From NCBI GenBank assembly GCA_016929795.1, contig JAFGIA010000054.1, forward strand, positions 1 to 5,508: a stretch of DNA of 5,508 nt. The letters are read 5' to 3'. The position numbers and the translations under genes are program-made. Positions 1-5,508 of this stretch are shown here, piece by piece. Below the pieces are notes generated by a model. It was not told the origin of the DNA, searched no databases, and saw nothing but the letters and a program-made list of their open reading frames with translations. Each line of letters opens with the position of its first letter. Positions within the stretch are counted from its first letter, which is position 1. This stretch comes from Anaerolineae bacterium. GTDB lineage: Bacteria > Chloroflexota > Anaerolineae > JAAYZQ01.

Positions 1-34
1 GGCCGAGCCTTGCCGCGAAGCAGGCTCTTGGGCC
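1..34. other. Stem-loop at the left edge
   Basis: The bases can fold into one long interrupted hairpin. GGCC (1-4) pairs with GGCC (31-34). GAGCC (5-9) pairs with GGCTC (23-27). TGC (11-13) pairs with GCA (20-22), with one bulged T and a six-base loop CGCGAA. No T-run follows directly on either strand, so it is not a textbook Rho-independent terminator. A 10-bp palindrome AAACCGGTTT (43-52) followed by CTTT lies just downstream. It may be the 3' end or terminator region of a gene outside the window, or a dispersed palindromic repeat. The sequence alone cannot decide. Confidence 0.35.
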
Positions 35-76
35 GTGCCGAAAAACCGGTTTCTTTCCGACCTTGCAAGCCGTGAC

Positions 77-101
77 CGTTGGCCCAGAGCCATTGCCAAC
101 G
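77..101. promoter_or_regulatory. Inverted-repeat operator candidate over the regulator's -35 box
   Basis: CGTTGGC (77-83) and GCCAACG (95-101) form a perfect 7-bp inverted repeat separated by 11 bases. The inner TTGGC-N11-GCCAA has the T-N11-A geometry typical of LysR-type sites, though many dimeric regulators use similar dyads. The right arm covers the -35 hexamer at 93-98, and the dyad centre lies near -39 relative to the predicted start of transcription. That placement suits either a repressor that blocks RNA polymerase or an activator or autoregulator touching the -35 region. The binding protein is unknown. MalT-like proteins usually bind direct, asymmetric sites, so a different regulator is possible. 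Confidence 0.5.
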
Positions 102-121
102 TGACGACAGTGTGGTACAAT
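93..121 (+). promoter_or_regulatory. Sigma70-type promoter of the MalT-like regulator
   Basis: The -35 box is TTGCCA (93-98, five of six consensus bases). The spacer is 17 bp, and the -10 box is TACAAT (116-121, five of six). TGG directly before the -10 box makes an extended -10. Transcription would start near A128, giving a leader of about 159 nt before the chosen start codon at 287. This is the best promoter match I found by eye in the window. It sits inside the open frame that extends back to position 35, which argues that the extra N-terminal codons are not translated. Confidence 0.75.
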
Positions 122-127
122 GGCACG

Positions 128-286
128 ACCGCAGGCTGGCGGAACAAGTCGCAGACGAGCAGCATCGAGGGCCAGCTCGGCGTGCACAGCCGCGAACAGG
201 TCGTGGCCCGGGCACGGAAACTGAGGCTTGTGAGAGGAGCATGTTCGGGCGCCAGTTGGTGTCCACGGGATCGGATGCGAGATCGG
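128..286 (+). other. Untranslated leader of the regulator gene
   Basis: This is the stretch between the predicted transcription start and the start codon at 287. I see no recognisable riboswitch or strong hairpin in it. It contains an AGGAG at 235-239 only one base before an out-of-frame ATG at 241; that short frame ends at 336 inside the regulator gene. It also contains a near-perfect 12-bp duplication at 269-292. The in-frame translation has Cys and Trp residues (for example CSGASWC) unlike the family, which supports a non-coding leader. Confidence 0.5.
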
Positions 287-3055
287 ATGGCCGTGACACT
301 GTTCAGGACCAAACTATATATCCCACGCGCGCGTGAAGGGCTTGTATCACGCGCACGCCTGCTCGAGCGCCTGCAGGCCGCGCTGAATCATAGGCTGACG
401 CTCATCTCTGCCCCTGCCGGCTTTGGGAAAACCACGCTGTTGAGCGAATGCGCTGCCCAATGGAAGTCACATATATCGTGGCTATCGCTCGACGAGCACG
501 ACAACAACGCGCCACAATTCTGGGCCTATGTCATCGCCGCCTTGCAGACCCTCGACGAGAGCATCGGGAGCGGCGCCCTGGAAGCGATCGAGGTTCCCCA
601 CATCGACCCGGACGCAAAGCTGCTCGGCGAACTGACGAACGATCTGGCCGCACATTCCGGCCCAATCGTACTCGTGCTCGACGACCTGCACGTCATCACC
701 AACCCACAGATCCACGAGCAGCTCACCTTTTTCGTGGAACGTTTGCCACCACAGACGCACCTGGTTGTCTGCAGCCGGGCCGATCCGCCCTGGCCTCTGG
801 CGCGGTGGCGGGCACGTGGGCAGATCGTCGAACTGCGCACCCACGATCTGCGCTTCACGCCTGCGGAGGCATTCACCTTTCTCAACGAGACCATGGCATT
901 GGGCCTGCCGGCGGAGGACGCAGCCGCGCTGGGCGCCCGTACCGAAGGCTGGATCGCCGGGCTTCAATTGGCAGCACTGGCACTGCAAGCCGGCGCGCCA
1001 CTGCACGGGCAAGAAGCCAGCTCCTTTGTCAGCGCGTTCAGCGGCAGCCACCGCTTTGTGCTCGACTACCTGGTAGAAGAGGTGCTCGATCGCCAACCGG
1101 CAGACATTCACGAATTCTTGCTGCACACCTCTATTCTCGAGCGGCTGACGGCTCCGCTGTGCGATGCCGTGCGGTTCGGCGCATCCCAATTGCCCCAGAG
1201 CTCAATGGAAACGGGCAGGGGATCCGGGGATACCGTTCAGGCAAGTGGGGATAGCCAGGCCATCCTGGAACGGTTGGAGCACGCAAACCTGTTTCTCGTC
1301 CCTCTCGACGGCGAGCGGCGCTGGTACCGCTACCATCACCTCTTTGCCGACCTGCTCCGCAGCCGCCTGGCGCAGGAACATGGAGCGCGCGTGCCCGTAC
1401 TGCACCGGCGGGCGAGCGCGTGGTGCGAAGCGCAGGGGCTCGTCTCAGAGGCGGTCAGGCACGCGCTGGCGGCAGGCGACGGAGCGCGCGTGGCGCGCAT
1501 GGCGCGCCAGCGTGTCATGGCCATGATGGATCACGGCGCGCTGCGGACGATGGCGGGCTGGCTCGATGCACTGCCGGAGGAAATGGTGCGCTCGGAGCCA
1601 TGGCTGAGCATCGCCCAGGCATGGCCCCTGGCGTACGCCGGGCAAGGCCACGCGGTTGAGCCACTTCTGCAGGATGCAGAACAGGCTGTGGCAGGCCCTG
1701 GCGCGTACGATGAAGAGGAGCGACGGAGTATCGTCGGCCATCTCGCAGCGATTCGCGCGTACGTGGTCGCCGGGCGGGGAGAGCTGGCGAGCGCTGCCGC
1801 GCTGGCGCGCGAGGCGCTGGCGTGGCTGCCGTGGGAAAACAGGATGGCGCGTGGTTGGGCCGCGTACCAACTGGGCTTTGTGCTGCGCATGAAAGGTGAA
1901 CTGCAGCTCGCTGCGCAAGCACTCGACGAGGCCGCGTCGATCAGCCAGGCAGCCGGGGACAGCCACGTGGCGATCCTGGCCCTCGGCGAGCTGGGCGTGC
2001 TGCGCGCGCAGCAGGGGCGGCTGCACGGCGCAGCCGCGACCTACCGGCAGGCGTTGGCGCGCGCGGAGGACTATGCCCGGCACAGCGGGCGGCGTCTGCC
2101 GGCGACAGGATACGTGCTGACCCGGCTGAGTGGCGTGTTGCTCGAATGGAACGACCTGGAGGCAGCCGTACATCACGCCCGCGAGGGGCTCGCGCTGTGC
2201 AAGCAGTGGCAACAGGCGGACGCTTTGCTCGAAGCGAATCTCCACCTGGCACGCGCGCTGCAAGCAGCCGGGGACGTGGCCGGAGCGCGTCAGGCAGTGC
2301 ACGCGGCAATGGATGTAGCAAGAGACACCTCGCCCTGGTTCGTTGCCTATGCGCAGGCTCAGACGATTCGTATGAAACTGGCAGGGTGGCGGACAGGGGA
2401 CGGTTCCAGACAGTCGATTGAGAAATGGGCCAGGACGAGTGCGTTGAGCGCCGGGGATGAACCGAGTTTTCAGCACGAACTCGCGTACCGCATGCTGGCG
2501 CGCAGCCTGATCGAAGGCGGACAGGTGGATCAGGGCCTGGCATTGCTGGGACGCTTGCTATCCGTGGTCGAGTTGGCGGGTGCCGGTGGTCATGCCCTCG
2601 AAATCCTGGTGCTGCAGGCGATGGCGCTCCAGGCACAGACAAAGAACAAAGAGGCCCTGGCTGCACTGGCCCGGGCACTCGACCTCGGCGAACCGGAAGG
2701 GTACGTGCGCGTGTTTCTCGACGAGGGCGCGCCGATGGGCCACCTGCTGCGCCGCGCAGTCGTGGATCGCGTTGCCGCGGACTATGCAAGGAGGCTCCTG
2801 GACGCGCTGGAAGGAGAACTTGCACCGGCTGCATTGCAAGCTGCACTTCCTCCTCTCGTCGAGCCATTGAGCCCGCGCGAGACAGAAGTGCTGCGCCTGC
2901 TCACCACGCACCTGTCCCACGCCGAGATGGCAGATGTGCTCGTGCTGTCGGTGAACACCGTGCGGTCGCACATCAAGCACATCTATGACAAGCTCGATGC
3001 GCACAGCCGGATGGAGGCGGTCGCGCGTGCCACGGAGCTCGGTCTGCTGGACTGA
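287..3055 (+). CDS. MalT-like ATP-dependent LuxR-family transcriptional regulator
   Basis: This is a 922-residue cytoplasmic activator-type protein, close to the roughly 900 residues of E. coli MalT. The start at 287 is chosen because the family begins a few residues before an 'LLRTKLYIPR' pattern (here VTLFRTKLYIPR). ATG 275 is the alternative, and the ribosome-binding signal is weak for both. The Walker A motif APAGFGKTT lies at residues 42-50 and Walker B VLVLDDLH at about 128-135, followed by CSRADPP near 162-168 and EGWIAGL at 220-226, which together indicate a STAND NTPase. A Gly/Ser-rich insert (about 296-323) precedes the conserved WYRYHHLFADLL (346-357). Residues 375-800 or so are TPR-like helical repeats. 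The C-terminal LuxR helix-turn-helix runs from LSPRETEVLRLL (861-872) through LSVNTVRSHIKHIYDKL (887-903). In this family an inducer plus ATP triggers oligomerisation and DNA binding. The inducer here is unknown. The gene has its own promoter and terminator, and the operon downstream is a plausible target. Confidence 0.92.
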   Translation: MAVTLFRTKLYIPRAREGLVSRARLLERLQAALNHRLTLISAPAGFGKTTLLSECAAQWKSHISWLSLDEHDNNAPQFWAYVIAALQTLDESIGSGALEAIEVPHIDPDAKLLGELTNDLAAHSGPIVLVLDDLHVITNPQIHEQLTFFVERLPPQTHLVVCSRADPPWPLARWRARGQIVELRTHDLRFTPAEAFTFLNETMALGLPAEDAAALGARTEGWIAGLQLAALALQAGAPLHGQEASSFVSAFSGSHRFVLDYLVEEVLDRQPADIHEFLLHTSILERLTAPLCDAVRFGASQLPQSSMETGRGSGDTVQASGDSQAILERLEHANLFLVPLDGERRWYRYHHLFADLLRSRLAQEHGARVPVLHRRASAWCEAQGLVSEAVRHALAAGDGARVARMARQRVMAMMDHGALRTMAGWLDALPEEMVRSEPWLSIAQAWPLAYAGQGHAVEPLLQDAEQAVAGPGAYDEEERRSIVGHLAAIRAYVVAGRGELASAAALAREALAWLPWENRMARGWAAYQLGFVLRMKGELQLAAQALDEAASISQAAGDSHVAILALGELGVLRAQQGRLHGAAATYRQALARAEDYARHSGRRLPATGYVLTRLSGVLLEWNDLEAAVHHAREGLALCKQWQQADALLEANLHLARALQAAGDVAGARQAVHAAMDVARDTSPWFVAYAQAQTIRMKLAGWRTGDGSRQSIEKWARTSALSAGDEPSFQHELAYRMLARSLIEGGQVDQGLALLGRLLSVVELAGAGGHALEILVLQAMALQAQTKNKEALAALARALDLGEPEGYVRVFLDEGAPMGHLLRRAVVDRVAADYARRLLDALEGELAPAALQAALPPLVEPLSPRETEVLRLLTTHLSHAEMADVLVLSVNTVRSHIKHIYDKLDAHSRMEAVARATELGLLD

Positions 3056-3092
3056 CGCGCACACAACCCTCCGGCTTTCCGGCCCGGCCACC

Positions 3093-3122
3093 CAACCCCA
3101 TCCTCGTGGGGTTGCTTTTTTT
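3093..3122 (+). terminator. Rho-independent terminator of the regulator gene
   Basis: A perfect 8-bp stem, CAACCCCA (3093-3100) with TGGGGTTG (3107-3114), encloses the six-base loop TCCTCG. One C and seven T residues (3116-3122) follow. It lies 37 bases after the regulator's stop codon. There is no A-run on the upstream side, so it works only on the plus strand. It separates the regulator transcript from the following operon. Confidence 0.92.
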
Positions 3123-3127
3123 CTCCG

Positions 3128-3170
3128 GATCACCACCCCTGATCACCACAAATGGGGATGACAGATCACA
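3128..3170. repeat. GATCAC direct repeats upstream of the second promoter
   Basis: GATCACCAC occurs at 3128-3136 and again at 3141-3149, 13 bp start to start. A shorter copy, GATCACA, lies at 3164-3170 inside the -35/-10 spacer. The first two copies sit just upstream of the -35 box, where activators often bind. They may be regulator sites or chance similarity in a short intergenic region. Confidence 0.35.
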
Positions 3171-3187
3171 TGGCCTTTCGGTATACT
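3158..3187 (+). promoter_or_regulatory. Promoter of the small-protein/hydrolase operon
   Basis: The -35 box ATGACA (3158-3163, five of six) and the -10 box TATACT (3182-3187, five of six) are 18 bp apart. Transcription would start near A3194, about 22 bases before the ATG at 3216, a normal short leader. The position between the terminator of the previous gene and the first operon gene supports it. GGGGATGACA (3154-3163), overlapping the -35 box, matches eight of ten bases of the E. coli MalT box consensus. Confidence 0.7.
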
Positions 3188-3198
3188 GTCGCCAGAAT

Positions 3199-3203
3199 AG
3201 GAG
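3199..3203 (+). promoter_or_regulatory. Ribosome-binding site of the small conserved gene
   Basis: AGGAG ends 12 bases before ATG 3216, and a weaker AGG at 3205-3207 gives a spacing of eight. GTG 3207, which would add three residues (M-R-T), lies only three bases after AGGAG and is therefore less likely. ATG 3225 is too far away. Confidence 0.5.
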
Positions 3204-3215
3204 CAGGTGCGCACG

Positions 3216-3479
3216 ATGAGCGACATGCCGCAAGCAGATGAGCAAGTATACGAGATCCGCGTGCAGGGGAACCTGGATCGGAAGTGGTCCGACTGGTTTG
3301 ACGGCTTTGCGATCACGGCGGTCGACGAGTCCGAGACCCGGCTGATGGGCACTGTCGCCGACCAGGGCGCACTACACGGCATGTTGCACAAGATCCGGGA
3401 TCTGGGGTTGCCCTTGTTGAGTGTGCAGCGTCTGGACGACGAACAGAAAGGAAGTCGAAAATGCAATCGAGAATCTTGA
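3216..3479 (+). CDS. Small conserved protein of unknown function (87 aa)
   Basis: This is a soluble, probably cytoplasmic protein with no signal peptide or membrane segment. After a short polar N-terminus, the core is YEIRVQGNLDRKWSDWF, then a stretch ending in a VADQGALHG motif, then LHKIRDLGLPLLSVQRL. From memory, proteins with this pattern (small, 'YEIRVQGHLD...W..WF' and 'DQAALHG.L.KIRDLGLPLLSV') are common in Chloroflexota and some Actinobacteria, usually as uncharacterised paralogues. I cannot name a Pfam family. The alternation suggests beta strands followed by one amphipathic helix and a last strand, a compact alpha/beta fold. The last residues (KGSRKCNRES) are encoded by the ribosome-binding site and start of the next gene and look unconserved. 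It is first in a two-gene operon and overlaps the hydrolase gene by 19 bases. No function can be assigned. Confidence 0.85.
   Translation: MSDMPQADEQVYEIRVQGNLDRKWSDWFDGFAITAVDESETRLMGTVADQGALHGMLHKIRDLGLPLLSVQRLDDEQKGSRKCNRES
3447..3454 (+). promoter_or_regulatory. Ribosome-binding site of the hydrolase gene
   Basis: AAAGGAAG has its AAGGA core at 3448-3452, eight bases before ATG 3461. It lies within the 3' part of the small upstream gene, so ribosomes finishing that gene at 3479 pass over this start, which favours translational coupling. Confidence 0.75.
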
Positions 3480-5491
3480 CTGCAGTGATCCTACTGGTTA
3501 TCATCTTGTCGACGGCAGCGTGTAACGGGGCGGTGGAACCTGCGTCCGAGCCCACGTCCACCCTCGCCGCGCCGCAGGCAGCAGCGCCAGCAGCTACCGC
3601 ACCATCCCCGGAGCCGGCCGGGCAACTGCCGGCAGCCACCGAGCCCGCGCCTGCCTTCGAAGAAGCGCCCTGTCCGATGGACCTGCCGCCCGGCACAGTC
3701 GAGGGCAAGCACATCACGTGTGGGTACGTGGCCGTGCCCGAAACACGTGGCGGGCAACAATCTAGTACGCCCACGCTGCGGGTGGCGGTAGCCGTGATCC
3801 ACAGCGACGCCGACCCGCCTGCTCCCGACCCGCTCGTGATGCTCGCGGGCGGACCGGGGCAGTCTGCGCTCGCCAGCTTTGTGCAGATTCTCGCCGTGCC
3901 CGGCATGGAGGCCTGGCGGGCAGAGCGGGACATTGTGTTGATCGAACAGCGCGGCACGCGCTACTCGACGCCGTTTCTATCGTGCGAAGAGGTGTCTGCG
4001 CTCAAGCTGGATCTGCTGGATGAGAATCCAGACGACCAGGATGAGGAAGCGCGCCTTCTCGCGGCATGGACCGCGTGCCGGGAACGCCTCACGGCCGCAG
4101 GGGTGGATCTCGAGGCGTACAACAGCGTGGAGAATGCAGCCGACGTCATCGCCGTGGTCGATGCGCTCGGCTACGATCAGGTCAACCTGTATGGTGGCTC
4201 GTATGGCTCGTTGCTTGCCCAGCACGTGATGCGCGACTATCCAGAGCGTGTGCGCAGCGCCATCCTCGACGCCGTCTCGCCGCTGCACCACGAGCCGAAC
4301 ATGCTGTACAAAGCCCACGCCACCGACGCGGCGCTGCGACTGCTCTTCTCCGCCTGCCGCCAGGACCCGGCGTGCGACGAGACCTATCCCGAACTCGAGG
4401 CTGCCTTTTTCGAACTGGTCGACCGCCTCAACGTCGAGCCAACGACGGTGCAGCTTCAGAACCCCGGAACTGGCGAGGTCGTGGATCTATTGCTGACAGG
4501 GGACAGGCTCGTAGCCTATGTGCGAGATCTCCTATACGTCACGGCGATCCTGCCCGATCTGCCTGGCGCCATCTATGCCATGGCCGAGGGCGACTTTGCC
4601 CTGCTGGCGCTCGTCGAGTCACAGTTCGCCTTCCAGCCCGGGCTCGCCGATGGCATGTACACATCGGTGATATGCACCGAACTGGCCGATTTCACTGTCG
4701 ACGACATGGCCGATACGGACGGGCTCTACCCGCCGGTCGCCCGGGTGGTGGAAGATCTGATCGACGAGGTGATGCTGCAGCCATGCCAGGTGTGGGGTGT
4801 CGAGCACCTGGGCGACTGGGTGACCGAGCCCGTCGCCGGCGACGTGCCCACGCTGCTCCTGGGCGGCGAGTTCGACCCGACGGTCCCGCCGCAGCTATCC
4901 GACGTGGCCGCGGAAAAGCTGACCCATGCCTACGCCTACACAGTCCCGGGTACCGGCCACAGCGTCCTCGGCAGCAGCGCGTGCGCCCACACGATGATGC
5001 TCGCTTTCCTTGACGACCCCTCACAGGCGCCCGATGCCAGCTGCCTCGAAAGCGCGGCAGGGCTGGTGTTTCGCCTGCCCGTGGCCGAGATCACGCTCGA
5101 ACCGTTCGTCGACGAGGAGCGTGGCTTCCGAGGCCTGGTTCCCACCGGCTGGCAGGCGCGCGCACCCGCGAACCTGGTCCGCGCCAGCGCGGCGACCGAT
5201 CCCGCCTACTTTGTGTTGGAAGCCCAGCCGGGCACCGTCGAGGAGATGTTCGACCATCTCGCAGATGAGTTGGGGCTGGAGCCAGGACTGGAACCGGCAG
5301 CCCACGCCGAGATCGGGCCCATGACGTGGGACTTTTATGCGTTCGACATCCAGGGATTCCCTGCCGACCTGGCGCTGGCACAGGATGGCGAAAAGGCATA
5401 CTTTGTGTTCCTGATCTCACCAGTTGACGAGCACGACGCGCTGTACGAGCACCTTTTTCTGCCTGCAGTGGAGGCGATGGCCGAGTTGTAG
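3461..5491 (+). CDS. Secreted lipoprotein alpha/beta hydrolase, TAP-like (S33-type), with extra C-terminal domain
   Basis: This 676-residue protein is exported and lipid-anchored. It has a hydrophobic signal peptide with lipobox STAA-C21, followed by a Pro/Ala/Glu/Thr-rich linker to about residue 68. The hydrolase domain (about 70-530) has the oxyanion motif AGGPGQS (129-135), EQRGTRYS (162-169), and the nucleophile elbow YGGSYGS with Ser247. Asp472 lies in GGEFDPTVPP and His500 in GTGHSVL. Together these form a complete Ser-Asp-His triad. The segment around Asp472 to Cys528 fits the TAP-like C-terminal module found in tripeptidyl aminopeptidases and related Streptomyces proteases. The region between about 275 and 400 is probably the lid. 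Ten cysteines besides C21 occur in neighbouring pairs, suiting disulfides outside the cell. Residues about 535-676 are an additional alpha/beta domain (GFRGLVPTGWQ onward), in outline like PsbP/Mog1-type domains. Likely activity is removal of N-terminal peptides or ester hydrolysis; the substrate cannot be read from the sequence. Confidence 0.9.
   Translation: MQSRILTAVILLVIILSTAACNGAVEPASEPTSTLAAPQAAAPAATAPSPEPAGQLPAATEPAPAFEEAPCPMDLPPGTVEGKHITCGYVAVPETRGGQQSSTPTLRVAVAVIHSDADPPAPDPLVMLAGGPGQSALASFVQILAVPGMEAWRAERDIVLIEQRGTRYSTPFLSCEEVSALKLDLLDENPDDQDEEARLLAAWTACRERLTAAGVDLEAYNSVENAADVIAVVDALGYDQVNLYGGSYGSLLAQHVMRDYPERVRSAILDAVSPLHHEPNMLYKAHATDAALRLLFSACRQDPACDETYPELEAAFFELVDRLNVEPTTVQLQNPGTGEVVDLLLTGDRLVAYVRDLLYVTAILPDLPGAIYAMAEGDFALLALVESQFAFQPGLADGMYTSVICTELADFTVDDMADTDGLYPPVARVVEDLIDEVMLQPCQVWGVEHLGDWVTEPVAGDVPTLLLGGEFDPTVPPQLSDVAAEKLTHAYAYTVPGTGHSVLGSSACAHTMMLAFLDDPSQAPDASCLESAAGLVFRLPVAEITLEPFVDEERGFRGLVPTGWQARAPANLVRASAATDPAYFVLEAQPGTVEEMFDHLADELGLEPGLEPAAHAEIGPMTWDFYAFDIQGFPADLALAQDGEKAYFVFLISPVDEHDALYEHLFLPAVEAMAEL
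5190..5488 (+). other. C-terminal accessory domain of the hydrolase (core part)
   Basis: This is the core of the extra domain beyond the catalytic fold. It reads as strand (AYFVLEAQP), helix (VEEMFDHLADELGL), strand (MTWDFYAFDI), strand (PADLALAQ), strand (KAYFVFLIS) and final helix (LYEHLFLPAVEAM). It has no cysteine and no obvious catalytic motif. The fold resemblance to PsbP/Mog1 is my reading of the secondary-structure order, not a profile match. It could bind substrate, cell wall or a partner. Confidence 0.5.
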
Positions 5492-5508
5492 GCATCGGGA
5501 TCAAGTCA

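Noticed and set aside
448..1254. Plus-strand open frame of 268 codons inside the regulator gene
   Set aside because: Arg-rich shadow of the regulator in another frame, without domain signals.
1445..2867. Long minus-strand open frames (1445-2476 and 1941-2867)
   Set aside because: They lie wholly opposite the regulator gene, have Arg/Pro/Ala/Cys-rich low-information translations with no motif, and are expected from the high GC content.
3071..3082. CCGG-CTTT-CCGG mini hairpin after the regulator stop
   Set aside because: Only a 4-bp stem with no T-run. The clear terminator follows at 3093-3122.
3140..3170. CRP-like site suggested by TGATCA and TCACA
   Set aside because: The TGTGA half at the right spacing is missing (GGGAT instead), so there is no proper TGTGA-N6-TCACA site.
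3160..3190. GACAG...CTGTC inverted repeat across the second promoter
   Set aside because: Five-base arms 21 bases apart that largely coincide with the promoter boxes themselves; weak evidence for an operator.
4066..5013. Plus-strand open frame of 315 codons inside the hydrolase gene
   Set aside because: Very Arg/Gly/Pro-rich shadow. The hydrolase frame holds the catalytic triad motifs and signal peptide.
1..5508. CRISPR array, tRNA/rRNA genes, transposase or insertion-sequence ends
   Set aside because: No regularly spaced repeats, tRNA-like arms, rRNA segments or transposase motifs were seen. The window is three plus-strand genes and their control regions.

Overview
This is a GC-rich stretch with dense coding on the plus strand only. 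The protein styles match Chloroflexota (Caldilineae/Anaerolineae-like): a very large MalT-type LuxR regulator, a small protein with the 'YEIRVQG...LHGMLHKIRDLGLPLLSV' signature, and a lipoprotein TAP-like alpha/beta hydrolase with a Pro/Ala/Glu/Thr-rich linker. The lineage is an inference from protein style, because no marker gene is present.

Layout. Bases 1-286 are non-coding. They hold a stem-loop at the left edge, then a near-consensus sigma70 promoter with an extended -10 (93-121). A 7+7 bp inverted repeat (77-101) overlaps its -35 box, and a leader of about 160 nt follows. Bases 287-3055 encode a 922-residue MalT-like ATP-dependent regulator with a STAND NTPase domain, TPR-like repeats and a C-terminal LuxR helix-turn-helix. 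The reading frame is open back to position 35, but the promoter and the family's N-terminal pattern both place the start at 287. A clean Rho-independent terminator (3093-3122) ends this unit.

A second promoter (3158-3187), with direct repeats and a MalT-box-like sequence around its -35, drives a two-gene operon. The first gene is an 87-residue conserved protein of unknown function (3216-3479). The second is a secreted lipoprotein serine hydrolase (3461-5491). The genes overlap by 19 nt and are probably translationally coupled. The last 17 bases are non-coding.

Working model (inference): the regulator senses an unknown ligand with ATP and may control the neighbouring small-protein/hydrolase operon. 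The hydrolase would act outside the cell on peptides or esters. No mobile element, CRISPR array, tRNA or rRNA was seen. The points most worth following are the dyad over the regulator's promoter, the overlapping gene pair, the extra C-terminal domain on the hydrolase, and the possible regulator sites at the second promoter.
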